Assembly: GCA_015068665.1 (NCBI GenBank)
Contig: SVKB01000019.1
Span: 1 to 43,082 of the forward strand
Direction of reading: 5' to 3'
Length of the DNA: 43,082 nt
From: Oscillospiraceae bacterium
GTDB lineage: Bacteria; Bacillota; Clostridia; UMGS1840; HGM11507
Shown piece by piece: positions 35,101 through 42,956 of this stretch. The notes under the pieces are model-generated. The model made no database searches. It worked only from the letters and a program-made list of their open reading frames with translations, and was not told the origin of the DNA. The position numbers were made by a program, and so were the translations under genes. How positions within the stretch are numbered: position 1 is the stretch's first letter; each line of letters starts with the position of its first letter.

Positions 35101-35881
35101 TTCCCTGATAAACCTTTTCTCTTGTCTTTAAATATTCTTCGAAGGCACTCTTAACAACCTTATCCTCGATTTCAATACCTTTAAGCTCGGTGGCAAAGGT
35201 GGTGTGACGGCAATGGTCAGACCAGTATGTATCAATCATCTTAAGCTCGGTAACGGTAGGATTTCTCTTTTCCACATTCTTAAAATAATCCTGACAGAAT
35301 TTAATATCGGATAAGTCAAAGGCAAAGCCGTTTTCATCAAGGAATGTCTTAAGGCTTAATTCATCAAGGGTGATAAAGCCCTCAACCGTCTTAACCTTCT
35401 CGGGCTCCGGCATAAGAGTGTCAAGAGTTTCGGGAAGCGAAAGCTCTGCCTCTCTTGATTCAATCGGATTTATGATATATTTCTTTATAGCCTCAATTTC
35501 CGAATCGGAAACCTCGGGATTTACCGCATATACCTTTGCAGCTCTTACAACAGGCTTTTCACCTGCTGTTAAAATCTGAATACACTGTGCGGCAGAATCG
35601 GCTCTCTGGTCAAACTGACCGGGTAAAAGCTCGGTAGCAAATACCTTGTAACCCTCTAAATTAACCTCGTCGTAAACATTGTCAACCTGGGGCTCGGAAA
35701 GAATGGTTCTCTTTGCCTTTTCTAAGGTTTCATTGTCCAGGGAGGAAATATCGTATCTTACGAAAATTCTTAACTCCTTTAATGACTTTACGGAAAGATT
35801 TTCTCTTAAATCCCCCATAAGTGAGCTTGCCTCAACGTCAAACCCCTTTTTCTTTTCAGAATAAACTCTTGAAATACTCAT
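32165..35881 (-). CDS. purL: Phosphoribosylformylglycinamidine synthase (PurL, fused glutaminase)
   Basis: A 1238-residue single-chain enzyme of purine synthesis that turns FGAR, glutamine and ATP into FGAM. The synthetase half has DTYWSDHCRHTTF and NETHNHPTEIEPFGGAATC, and a second half-module carries GGKDSMSG. The last 260 residues are a class I glutaminase with the nucleophile Cys in LGICNGFQAL and a late SHGEGRF His. The single-chain clostridial form replaces separate PurS/L/Q. No other pur gene is near. It sits between the TPR gene and ahcY. Confidence 0.96.
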   Translation of the reverse strand: MSISRVYSEKKKGFDVEASSLMGDLRENLSVKSLKELRIFVRYDISSLDNETLEKAKRTILSEPQVDNVYDEVNLEGYKVFATELLPGQFDQRADSAAQCIQILTAGEKPVVRAAKVYAVNPEVSDSEIEAIKKYIINPIESREAELSLPETLDTLMPEPEKVKTVEGFITLDELSLKTFLDENGFAFDLSDIKFCQDYFKNVEKRNPTVTELKMIDTYWSDHCRHTTFATELKGIEIEDKVVKSAFEEYLKTREKVYQGRTPKDMCFMDIATIATKELKKDGVLKNLDESEEINACSIEVDVDVDGKTEKWLVMFKNETHNHPTEIEPFGGAATCLGGAIRDPLSGRSYVYQAMRVTGSGDPRVPLSETLPGKLPQRKISKTAAAGYSSYGNQIGLATGLVREIYDESYKAKRLEIGAVVGAAPKSNVIREVPEPGDVVILLGGKTGRDGCGGATGSSKAHTDKSLENCGAEVQKGNPPEERKLQRLFRNPEVTRLIRRCNDFGAGGVSVAIGELADGLLINLDKVPKKYAGLDGTELAISESQERMAVVVRDCDKEKMIEEAGKENIEATVVATVTEEKRLKLFWQGDKIVDISREFLNSNGGRRETDILIKENKATDIFESIKPDTSKSYEEQFKELLSDLNVCMQKGLGEMFDSTIGANTVLMPFGGKYELTPTESMAAKIPLIKGETKTATVMSYGYDNKMAAKSPFYSGVYAIIHSIARVVATGCDIEKIYLTLQEYFKKLGSDKERWGEPMQALLGAFLAQKELKLAAIGGKDSMSGSFNDMDVVPTLVSFAIAPTSTDDIISPEFKKTNTKAVLIENKKNGFLPDFADFTAISKKVYELIKDKKAYSAYAVPMGGVAEAVLKMCFGNKIGFKFENTDSLYNAGYGSYIVEVDKDFEIEGKVIGYTTEEGKVTVGSEEINLDVLIDAFVNPLEGVYKTAKAVEEEKEINIPLYKGRNTNSPSIKLPKPKVVIPVFPGTNCEYDTAKRFELAGAEAEIIVFKNLKKTDVLDSAKYLANAIKTAQIVMLPGGFSGGDEPDGSGKFIATALRNELVKEALHDMLNNRDGLMLGICNGFQALIKLGLVPFGQVIDTDDTCPTLTYNTIGRHVSTMADIKVMSDKSPWFANVNAGEIYKVPLSHGEGRFIVSDELMAKLVKNGQIATCYVDASGNPTYEKYANPNGSNYAVEGITSLDGRILGKMGHSERIGDNLYKNIHGDFDMKIFEAGVSYFK

Positions 35882-35895
35882 CTGTAAATCCCTTT

Positions 35896-36633
35896 CTATA
35901 ATTGCTCTAATTTATTTTCTATTTCTTCTCTTGAAACGGTGGTCAGCTGATGGAAGGGTTTTGTAAGTGCCTTTTCAAGCATCTCCTTAGCCCTTTCGTT
36001 ATCCCCTCTTTTGTGAAGCACAAGAGCGAAATTGTAATACGCCTCGGGGAATTTGGGCTCCAGCTTGATTAAATCCCCGTAAATCTCATAAGCACGGTCA
36101 ATATCTCCGTTTAAATAGCAGGACTGACCTAAATTATCAATAATAACGGGATGATCACCGTTATATTCATAAGCCTCTTCATTGAACTTTACCGCATTTT
36201 CAGGCGTTTCAAGTATGTTGAAAAGATAACCCAGTGTGCAGTACATATTGGTATTTTTATAATTTTCATAAACCGAAAGCATGGTTTCCTTTGCCTCGGC
36301 AAGGTCTCCCTCTTTGTAAAGAATGATGGCGTAAACCGATTTGGCCTCATATCTTACATTCTGAGGAATCTTTTCACCAAGCACCCACATTATCATTTTC
36401 TTAGCCTTTTTAAGACTTCCGAACTTAAGCTCTAAAAAGGCGTAACGGATTTTGGTCATATTATCCGTCTTTGCACCGTAAGCACCCTTTTCAAAGGCGG
36501 CAAGCCCTTCCTCGATTTTACCCTCGTTTATAAGACCGCTTCCCTTGTATATATAATAATACTTCCACCTGGGAACCCAGTTGAAAAGAAGATAAAAAAA
36601 CAAAAATACAAGTATAAAAATCAATATTTTCAT
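35896..36633 (-). CDS. Membrane-anchored TPR protein
   Basis: A 245-residue protein with one N-terminal membrane helix (residues 3-19) and then helical pairs of TPR type through most of the chain (AFEKGAYG, ALVLHKRGDNERAKEMLEKAL). TPR domains bind other proteins, but the partner is unknown. It is the first gene of the purL-ahcY-mtaD transcript, with a strong promoter at 36701-36729 and an AAGGAGGG site. Confidence 0.82.
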   Translation of the reverse strand: MKILIFILVFLFFYLLFNWVPRWKYYYIYKGSGLINEGKIEEGLAAFEKGAYGAKTDNMTKIRYAFLELKFGSLKKAKKMIMWVLGEKIPQNVRYEAKSVYAIILYKEGDLAEAKETMLSVYENYKNTNMYCTLGYLFNILETPENAVKFNEEAYEYNGDHPVIIDNLGQSCYLNGDIDRAYEIYGDLIKLEPKFPEAYYNFALVLHKRGDNERAKEMLEKALTKPFHQLTTVSREEIENKLEQL

Positions 36634-36700
36634 TCCGACTTATACCCTCCTTAAAAAGCAACTGAAAATAATAAGCCCAATTGTACATCATATCATTTTG

Positions 36701-36729
36701 ATTATACTACAAAGCTTAAGTAATTTCAA
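36701..36729 (-). promoter_or_regulatory. Sigma-A promoter of the TPR-purL-ahcY-mtaD operon
   Basis: On the minus strand TTGAAA (36729-36724) and TATAAT (36706-36701) have a 17-bp spacer. Confidence 0.8.
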
Positions 36730-36773
36730 TATATTTTAACATAAAAATACTTACAATTTTATCAAAATAGTAT

Positions 36774-36802
36774 TTGAAATATTGTACATTTTATAGTATA
36801 AT
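36774..36802 (+). promoter_or_regulatory. Sigma-A promoter of the SCIFF maturase gene
   Basis: TTGAAA at 36774-36779 and TATAAT at 36797-36802 are 17 bp apart, 41 bp before the start codon. No Cys-rich peptide frame lies between promoter and gene. Confidence 0.85.
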
Positions 36803-36843
36803 AGACTAAATAAATATGTTCACTGTTTTGGGAGGATTAGAAA

Positions 36844-38199
36844 ATGATTCACAAATACCGTATGTTCGGGCTTAACATTGTACTTGATATTAACAGCGGA
36901 AGCGTTCATATTCTTGACGATTTATCCTATGAGCTTCTTGATTATGACGTTAAGGGAGTTAGTGAGCCCACAGAAGAAATGTTTAATATAAATGCATCTT
37001 CCGATGAAATTAAGGAGGCTTTTTCCGAGCTTAAGGCTCTTCAGGAAAAGGGGGAGCTTTTTTCAGAGGATTACTTAACCGTTGAGGATATAAAAAAATT
37101 CCGTTTAAATCCGCCGGTCAAGGCACTTTGTCTGCATATCTGTCATGACTGTAATTTAAGATGTAAATACTGCTTTGCGGAAACAGGCACCTTCCACGGA
37201 GAAAGAAGCATGATGTCAAAGGAGGTAGGTCTTGCCGCAATTGATTTTGTTATTAAAAATTCGGGCAAGAGAAAGAATATCGAAATTGACTTTTTCGGCG
37301 GTGAGCCTTTGATGAACTTTGATGTGGTAAAGGCTATTGTTGACTATGCAAACGAGCAGGGTAAAATCCACGGTAAAAACTTCCGATATACCCTTACCAC
37401 CAACGGAATGCTGCTTGACGATGAGATAATTGACTACTTAAATAAAAATATGAGTAATATCGTTTTAAGCCTTGACGGAACAAGGGAAACAAACGACTTT
37501 TTAAGACCTGATATCAACCGTCAGGGAAGCTATGACAAAATCGTTGATAACTACAAAAAAATTGCAAAATTAAGAAATCAGGATAACTACTATGTACGAG
37601 GCACCTTCACCGCTCACAATCTCAATTTCACAAAGGATATCCTGCATATTGCGGATTTAGGCTTTGAGCAGACCTCTATGGAGCCGGTTGTTCTGTCAAA
37701 GAACCACGCTCTTGCAATAAAAGAGGAGCATCTTGATACTATTAAGAAGGAATACGAAATTCTTGCAGAGGAATATTTAAAGAGAATTAAAGAAGGCAAG
37801 GGCTTTAACTTCTTCCACTTTATGATTGATTTAGAGCAGGGTCCCTGTGTTATAAAGAGAGTTTCGGGCTGCGGTGCGGGAAGCGAGTATGTTGCGGTTA
37901 CACCTACAGGTGAAATCTATCCCTGCCACCGTTTTGCAGGTGAAAAGGACTATAAGATGGGTGATGTTTTCGAGGGCACCTTAAGAGAGGATTTAAAGAG
38001 CCTGTTTATAAATGACAATGTTTATTCCAAAAAGGAATGTCAGGAATGTTTTGCAAAATTCTATTGCAGCGGCGGCTGTCATGCCAATAATATCCTGATA
38101 GAGGGAAATATTGATACACCGTATAAAATCGGCTGTGAAATGGAAAGAAAAAGAGTTGAATGTGCTATTGCAATAAAGGCAAAGCTGGCAACAGAATAA
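36844..38199 (+). CDS. SCIFF-type radical SAM thioether peptide maturase
   Basis: A 451-residue radical SAM enzyme with a SPASM domain. Residues 1-90 form a peptide-binding (RRE-like) region. C103, C107 and C110 (CNLRCKYCF) bind the SAM cluster. FFGGEPLMNF and TTNGMLLD are core motifs. The C-terminus has many Cys for auxiliary clusters (CGAGSEYVAV, YPCHRF, CQECFAKFYCSGGCHANN). This matches maturases of the SCIFF (six cysteines in forty-five) peptides, which form Cys thioether links. The SCIFF peptide gene normally sits just upstream but is absent here. GGGAGGA lies 8 nt before the ATG. Confidence 0.9.
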   Translation: MIHKYRMFGLNIVLDINSGSVHILDDLSYELLDYDVKGVSEPTEEMFNINASSDEIKEAFSELKALQEKGELFSEDYLTVEDIKKFRLNPPVKALCLHICHDCNLRCKYCFAETGTFHGERSMMSKEVGLAAIDFVIKNSGKRKNIEIDFFGGEPLMNFDVVKAIVDYANEQGKIHGKNFRYTLTTNGMLLDDEIIDYLNKNMSNIVLSLDGTRETNDFLRPDINRQGSYDKIVDNYKKIAKLRNQDNYYVRGTFTAHNLNFTKDILHIADLGFEQTSMEPVVLSKNHALAIKEEHLDTIKKEYEILAEEYLKRIKEGKGFNFFHFMIDLEQGPCVIKRVSGCGAGSEYVAVTPTGEIYPCHRFAGEKDYKMGDVFEGTLREDLKSLFINDNVYSKKECQECFAKFYCSGGCHANNILIEGNIDTPYKIGCEMERKRVECAIAIKAKLATE

Positions 38200-38233
38200 C
38201 CTTTTTTAAGCGAGTTGCTGCCAACAAAAAAAA

Positions 38234-38253
38234 GCACGGTTTTTACACCGTGC
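38234..38253. terminator. Terminator between the maturase and HPr-like genes
   Basis: GCACGGT (38234-38240) pairs with ACCGTGC (38247-38253). On the minus strand it is followed by a run of eight T, making a good terminator for the HPr-like gene. On the plus side it is followed by AGGATTTTT, so it may work in both directions. Confidence 0.8.
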
Positions 38254-38266
38254 AGGATTTTTGAAA

Positions 38267-38494
38267 TTACGCTTCGAATTCCTTTAAGTCTGCGATTATA
38301 TTATCGCATTCGTCAGAGTGAATTCTTAAGGTCATAGGCTTTGAAAGATCAAGTGAAAAGATACCCATAATTGATTTTGCATCAACAATATATCTTTCGG
38401 TTACAAGGTCGATATCGCAGTCATACATACTAACCATATTAACGAATTTCTTAACGTTTGTGATTGTGTTTAATGATACTTTGATTTCTTTCAT
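38267..38494 (-). CDS. HPr-like protein without the active-site His
   Basis: A 75-residue HPr-fold protein. HPr carries phosphate on His15 in the sugar phosphotransferase system, but here that region reads LNTITNVKKFV with no His. The regulatory Ser46 region (AKSIMGIFSLDLSKP) is kept. It therefore cannot be a phosphocarrier and may act like a Crh-type regulator, though this is inference. I chose the ATG at 38494, with GGAGG upstream, over an earlier in-frame start. Confidence 0.85.
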   Translation of the reverse strand: MKEIKVSLNTITNVKKFVNMVSMYDCDIDLVTERYIVDAKSIMGIFSLDLSKPMTLRIHSDECDNIIADLKEFEA

Positions 38495-38528
38495 AATTTT
38501 GTACCTCCATTTAATTTTTTCTAAAACT

Positions 38529-38557
38529 ATGGTACAATATTTTGAAAAAAATGTCAA
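38529..38557 (-). promoter_or_regulatory. Promoter of the HPr-like gene
   Basis: On the minus strand TTGACA (38557-38552) and TACCAT (38534-38529) are 17 bp apart. The -10 is weak. On the plus strand a TTTAAT/TACAAT pair (38510-38515, 38533-38538), also 17 bp apart, could drive mtaB and would overlap it. Confidence 0.6.
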
Positions 38558-38577
38558 GAAAAAGAAAGGATTTTTAA

Positions 38578-39855
38578 ATGAAAATAGGTTTTTGTACCTT
38601 AGGCTGTAAGGTTAACCAGTATGAAACCGAAGCCATAAAGGAAATTTTCATAAAAAACGGCTGGGAAGAGGCTGATTTTAACGGTGTCTGCGATGCATAT
38701 ATTATAAACACCTGCTCGGTTACCCATCTTTCCGACCGGAAATCCCGTCAGATGATAAACCGAGCTCACCGTAACAATCCCAACGGGATTATTGCAGTCT
38801 GCGGCTGCTATGCTCAGATGTCTCCCGAAGAGGTTTCGGCTATTGAAGGGGTGGACATTGTAGTAGGCACAAAAAACAAGCTTGAAATTTTCCGACTTGT
38901 TTCGGAAGGGAAAAAAGCAAATACCGTTACCCCCGTTGACAAAGAGGATTACGAGGATATGGAGATAACCCTTTTCGAATCCAAAACCCGTGCCATAATA
39001 AAGGCACAGGACGGCTGTAACAACTTCTGCTCCTACTGTATTATTCCCTATGCAAGAGGCAGAATAAGAAGCAGAGCTCTTCAGAGCATTTATGAGGAGT
39101 GTGTAAGGCTTTCGGAAAACGGTTTTTTAGAGATAGTTCTTGCGGGAATTCATATATGCTCCTACGGAAAGGATTTTAAGGATGTTACTCTTCTTGACCT
39201 TCTTGAAAAAATCCATCAGATTGAGGGAATAAAAAGAATCCGTTTAAGCTCAATCGAGCCCAACGCCTTTACCGATGAATTTATAGAGGGGTTAAAAAGA
39301 CTTCCCAAGGTTTGCCGCCATTTCCATATTTCCCTTCAGAGCGGATGTGATGAAACCTTAAAGAGAATGAACAGACGCTATGACTCCGCCTTTTATATGG
39401 AGGTTGTAAGGAAGCTTACAAAGGCCTTCCCTGACTGTACCGTTACTACCGATTTAATTGTTGGCTTTCCGGGAGAGACTGAAGAAGAATTTGAAAAAAG
39501 CCTTGAATTTATTAAAAAAATACCCTTCTATCAGATTCACACCTTTAAGTATTCGGTAAGAGAAGGAACCAAAGCGGCTTCAATGCCCAATCAGCTTCCA
39601 CCCGAAATAAAGGAGGAAAGAAGCAAGGCGGTAATCAGACTTTCAAAGGAAAAGGAAAATGAATTCAAAAAAAGCTTTATAAATTATGAAGCAGGAATTA
39701 TCCCCGAAACCCTTGACGGTGACGGCTTTTATATGGGGCATACCTCAAATTATCTGCCCGTCTTTGTAAAAAGCGATGAGGATATAAGGGATAAGCTGGT
39801 TAAAGTAAAAATAACCGATTATAAAAATAACAGGCTAATCGGAAAAATTATATAA
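38578..39855 (+). CDS. mtaB: tRNA t6A37 methylthiotransferase MtaB
   Basis: A 425-residue radical SAM enzyme that adds a methylthio group to threonylcarbamoyl-A37 of tRNA. The N-terminal cluster Cys are C10 (CTLGCKVNQYE), C46 (NTCSV) and CGCYAQ. The SAM cluster Cys are C147, C151 and C154 (CNNFCSYC). The TLGCKVNQYE signature marks MtaB rather than MiaB or RimO. A TRAM domain ends the chain. AAAGGA precedes the ATG. The next gene starts 14 bp after its stop. Confidence 0.94.
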   Translation: MKIGFCTLGCKVNQYETEAIKEIFIKNGWEEADFNGVCDAYIINTCSVTHLSDRKSRQMINRAHRNNPNGIIAVCGCYAQMSPEEVSAIEGVDIVVGTKNKLEIFRLVSEGKKANTVTPVDKEDYEDMEITLFESKTRAIIKAQDGCNNFCSYCIIPYARGRIRSRALQSIYEECVRLSENGFLEIVLAGIHICSYGKDFKDVTLLDLLEKIHQIEGIKRIRLSSIEPNAFTDEFIEGLKRLPKVCRHFHISLQSGCDETLKRMNRRYDSAFYMEVVRKLTKAFPDCTVTTDLIVGFPGETEEEFEKSLEFIKKIPFYQIHTFKYSVREGTKAASMPNQLPPEIKEERSKAVIRLSKEKENEFKKSFINYEAGIIPETLDGDGFYMGHTSNYLPVFVKSDEDIRDKLVKVKITDYKNNRLIGKII

Positions 39856-39869
39856 AGGAGGCCTGAAAA

Positions 39870-40337
39870 ATGGATGAATTAAATCAAAAACTTATTACTT
39901 TCCATAAAAACTGCAGGCAGTTTATTGAAGGCTGTGATAAATTAGAGGAAGCAGGCTTATGGAACAAGGAAGCTTTAGGAGAAATGGAAGCATTTTATCT
40001 TAACGATATGGCAAGTGTTGTAATTCGTCTTATCGCTCTTGATAAAAATATTTCGGAAAAAGAGGTTAAATACCTCAAAGAAAGCTTTGGCTTTAGTTAC
40101 ACAGTCGATGAGCTTGCCATAGTTTATGAGAACTCAAAGGAAAATCTTCAGGAATATTTTGACGAGGATTTGTCAAATGCCGTAAAATACCTGTGGGAGC
40201 TTGACCGTGAACTTGCCGATTGCTATCAGAAGCTGCTTTATTTAATATGTGATATTATTGCATCAAGCGACGGCATAGTGCTTACTATGGAAAAGAAAGA
40301 AATTGAAAGATTAATGGCTATGTGTAAGCCACAATAA
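39870..40337 (+). CDS. All-helical protein, possibly TerB-like
   Basis: A 155-residue soluble acidic protein of helical make-up. Two phrases resemble the TerB repeat, with Asp and Glu in helix-loop positions (ALDKNISEKEVKYL and ASSDGIVLTMEKKEIERL). No membrane segment or known catalytic motif is seen. The TerB link is weak. AAAGGAGG lies ahead of the ATG. It lies between mtaB and the YqeY gene. Confidence 0.7.
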   Translation: MDELNQKLITFHKNCRQFIEGCDKLEEAGLWNKEALGEMEAFYLNDMASVVIRLIALDKNISEKEVKYLKESFGFSYTVDELAIVYENSKENLQEYFDEDLSNAVKYLWELDRELADCYQKLLYLICDIIASSDGIVLTMEKKEIERLMAMCKPQ

Positions 40338-40350
40338 AGGAGAGAATATT

Positions 40351-40788
40351 ATGAAAGTTGAAACATTAAGAGCCGATATGGTAACGGCAATGAAGGAAAA
40401 GAACAAGCTTTTGAAGGACACCGTTTCCTCACTTATTGCAGCTGTTAAAAAGGTGGCAATTGACGAGGGCGTAAGAGAGGATATCCCCGAGGAGCTTGTG
40501 GACAGAGTTATCTTAAAGGAGCTTCAGACAGCAAAAGAGCAGATTGATACCTGCCCCGATGAAAGAGCGGAGCTTAAGGCTGAATACAAAGCAAGATATG
40601 ATATAATCTCAACCTATGCTCCAAAACAGCTTTCCGAGGAAGAAATCATCAAGGTTGTAACCGAAAAGTTTGCAGAGGTGCTTGCTACAAAGAATAAAGG
40701 GCTTATTATGAAAACTGTTATGGGCGAGTTAAAGGGCAAGGCAGACGGAAAGCTTATTAACCAGGTAGTAGCAAAGCTTTGCGAGTAA
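40351..40788 (+). CDS. GatB/YqeY domain protein
   Basis: A 145-residue helical protein of the YqeY family, related to the tail of the amidotransferase subunit GatB. Typical phrases are AMKEKNKLLKDTVSSL, AEYKARYDIISTYAPKQLSEEEI and VMGELKGKADGKLINQVV. Its role in amidation or tRNA binding is not settled. AAAGGAG precedes the ATG. A cloverleaf repeat starts at its stop codon. Confidence 0.9.
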   Translation: MKVETLRADMVTAMKEKNKLLKDTVSSLIAAVKKVAIDEGVREDIPEELVDRVILKELQTAKEQIDTCPDERAELKAEYKARYDIISTYAPKQLSEEEIIKVVTEKFAEVLATKNKGLIMKTVMGELKGKADGKLINQVVAKLCE

Positions 40789-40901
40789 AAAAACGTAAAA
40801 AAAGCGCCTATTAAACGAAAAAAACCACTCGACGTATCTTAATACGCCTTCGGGCTTCGGGTAATAATCACTTTTTGTGATTATTACCTTTTTTTCGTTT
40901 A
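40789..40901. repeat. Cloverleaf repeat, copy C (inverted)
   Basis: The reverse complement of 12696-12806 with almost no change. Outer stem 40812-40824 with 40889-40901 is perfect. The repeat begins one base after the YqeY stop codon. It has the same orientation relative to that gene as copy B has to the nucleotidyltransferase gene, and may end the transcript. Confidence 0.85.
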
Positions 40902-40997
40902 ATAATCATCTTTTTTATACGTTCTTTTGGGGGAACGTATTAAAATAAATCGTTTTTTTAATATATTTTTTACTAAAATTACTGTAAAATAAACCAA

Positions 40998-41026
40998 TTG
41001 ACTACTTTGATTATATGATGTATAAT
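40998..41026 (+). promoter_or_regulatory. Sigma-A promoter of the lysozyme-like gene
   Basis: TTGACT at 40998-41003 and TATAAT at 41021-41026 have a 17-bp spacer. A GTTGC/GCAAC hairpin lies at the probable transcript start (41030-41044), ahead of a leader of about 90 nt. Confidence 0.8.
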
Positions 41027-41121
41027 AAAGTTGCAAAATGCAACAAGATAGAAAATGGCCATAAAAAAGATTCTTGTAAAAGTTAAAAGATGTAATGTGC
41101 AAAAAGAAAGGAGCATAATTT

Positions 41122-42549
41122 ATGAAATTTTATTATATGACAAGTAATAAAAAGAACTTTACAAATCAGAGAAAAAACGATATAATTAACGAAAATAAGA
41201 TTACACAAAGGAATGTTAATTTATTCCCACTAAATGACATGCAAAAAGCAAATATCAAATCAGCAAAAAAAGCAATGGATAATGGTGTGATTTCTCAAAA
41301 GCAGTATGAAGATAACCTTAAATTAAACGGGATTAACAGGACTGAAAAAGAAAATTCTTCTACATTTAAGTTGCCTAATGAAAAACTTGAACTTGAAAGA
41401 TTAAAAAAAATCACAGGAGAATATAATCTTTCTAAAATTAGTCCTGATAAGCTTGAAGATAGTATTCGTTTAAAAAAGAAAACTTCAGATGATTACTATA
41501 AAATCTTTTCAAATATATCCGAAGAACAAAAAAGACTTGACGAAGCACTTGGGGCTAAAACAGATTTTTCAATTTCTAATTTTGAAAATAATTATGATAT
41601 GTTTAATCAAGAAGAAAAAGAAATGATTACACATAAGATGCAATTATTACTTAACAACAATGGATATACCAATAATAAAGGATTTCGTCTGAAAACAGAT
41701 GGTATATTTGGAAATAACACGAGAGAAGCTTACGAAAAATATAAAAAAGATAATGAAAAAGATTATATAGAAGCGATAGAAAATAAAAAGATATTCACTA
41801 ATTCCATTGAAACTTCTCCCGTAAGATATGAAGGAAAACTACGAACTGCACAAGAGGATTTGCCAAAAAAATATATATCCTACTCTAATATGCCGAAAAC
41901 TATAAAACAGTCCCCCGCAAATCAAGCTGTGGAAACGTATTACTCTTATGAAGAGTTTGATCATCCCGATGACGTGAAAAAAAAAGCTGACAACCCTAAA
42001 ATTGTTGAGAAAGCAAATAAAGTAATTCAAGACCATGCCACATACATAAAAAATGCAGCTCAAAAATTTGGGGTAAATCCCGGAATATTAGGTACTTGTA
42101 TTTATGCAGAACAAGTGCTAAATGTCAATATAATGGATACTCTTACAGATGTGTATGCAGGAAATAGAGGGATTGATACATCGATAGGCGTTTCTCAAGT
42201 TAAACTTTCTACAGCAAAAGATATGGAAGATTTGGGATATATGCCAAAAATTGAATCCTCAAAAGATGGTTCGTTAAGTAGCTTTATAGGATTAGATGAA
42301 AATATCCAGAGAGTTGAAGCTCTGAGTAATCCTGAAACTAATATAATGTATGCCGCAGCGTATCTTAAATATTTTCAGGACATATGGGAAAAAGCATTTC
42401 CGGAAATTGACGGAAGAACTGCAATATTGGCAACACTTTACAATTTAGGACATAAAATAACGTCTCCAAACTCAAATCCAAAGCCAAATGATTTTGGTAG
42501 ATTTGCAAGAAATAATTATTTTCATGTTAACAGATTGCTTGGTTTATAA
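41122..42549 (+). CDS. Peptidoglycan-binding and lysozyme-like protein, candidate effector
   Basis: A 475-residue protein of unusual AT-rich, Asn/Lys-rich make-up compared with its neighbours. Residues 1-150 are charged and helical, with a KSAKKAMDNGVISQKQYED segment. A peptidoglycan-binding domain covers about 165-215 (LKTDGIFGNNTREAYEKY). The C-terminal 190 residues resemble a lysozyme-like transglycosylase fold (KFGVNPGILGTCIYAEQ with a candidate Glu, DTSIGVSQVKLSTA, MYAAAYLKYFQDIW). There is no signal peptide or membrane segment. The next gene encodes an outward-facing membrane-anchored protein. An AAAGGAG site precedes the ATG. I infer a cell-wall-degrading effector or lysin. Confidence 0.7.
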   Translation: MKFYYMTSNKKNFTNQRKNDIINENKITQRNVNLFPLNDMQKANIKSAKKAMDNGVISQKQYEDNLKLNGINRTEKENSSTFKLPNEKLELERLKKITGEYNLSKISPDKLEDSIRLKKKTSDDYYKIFSNISEEQKRLDEALGAKTDFSISNFENNYDMFNQEEKEMITHKMQLLLNNNGYTNNKGFRLKTDGIFGNNTREAYEKYKKDNEKDYIEAIENKKIFTNSIETSPVRYEGKLRTAQEDLPKKYISYSNMPKTIKQSPANQAVETYYSYEEFDHPDDVKKKADNPKIVEKANKVIQDHATYIKNAAQKFGVNPGILGTCIYAEQVLNVNIMDTLTDVYAGNRGIDTSIGVSQVKLSTAKDMEDLGYMPKIESSKDGSLSSFIGLDENIQRVEALSNPETNIMYAAAYLKYFQDIWEKAFPEIDGRTAILATLYNLGHKITSPNSNPKPNDFGRFARNNYFHVNRLLGL

Positions 42550-42564
42550 AGGAGAAAATTAAAA

Positions 42565-42903
42565 ATGAAGAAGATTATAAAAATTTTTATTTTATTTGTA
42601 CTGATTCTTTTTATTGCCTTTTGGGGGTTATCTATATTAAAATGCGAAATTCTGACTTATCTATACGGAGAACAGTTTGCTCAGATGTATCGGGAATACA
42701 CTATGATAGACGATATTGACTATTTTAAAGTGCTGAATTATTCAAAGGATAGTGCACGTGTATATTATGTTGGATTAGAACGTTCCAGCGGTAGCGTTCT
42801 CAGATTTTGCAAAGAAAACGGTAACTGGCGTAACAGAGGTTGGAATGTTATCTGGTCTACCTCCGGAAGTGCCGATGGTTTTATGTGGCCATATATAAGA
42901 TAA
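42565..42903 (+). CDS. Membrane-anchored small protein, candidate immunity protein
   Basis: A 112-residue protein with an N-terminal Lys-rich start and hydrophobic helix (residues 5-25), then an outward globular domain (MIDDIDYFKVLNYS, ARVYYVGLERSSG, a late GSADGFMWPYIR). It could be an uncleaved anchor or signal. It lies 15 bp after the lysozyme-like gene. I recall similar small proteins in Firmicutes occurring near secreted toxins, but no named family is certain. An outward immunity protein would fit an effector that attacks the wall. Confidence 0.7.
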   Translation: MKKIIKIFILFVLILFIAFWGLSILKCEILTYLYGEQFAQMYREYTMIDDIDYFKVLNYSKDSARVYYVGLERSSGSVLRFCKENGNWRNRGWNVIWSTSGSADGFMWPYIR

Positions 42904-42912
42904 AAATTTAAG

Positions 42913-42952
42913 GAGAATAAAATTCTTAAAGTAATTATCATAATTTATTCTC
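42913..42952 (+). terminator. Possible terminator after the effector/immunity pair
   Basis: GAGAATAAA (42913-42921) pairs with TTTATTCTC (42944-42952) around a 22-base loop. The T-run is poor. Confidence 0.35.
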
Positions 42953-42956
42953 GGTT

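Noticed and set aside
36634-36843. SCIFF precursor peptide upstream of the maturase
   Set aside because: All three plus-strand frames are rich in stops and contain no Cys-rich stretch.
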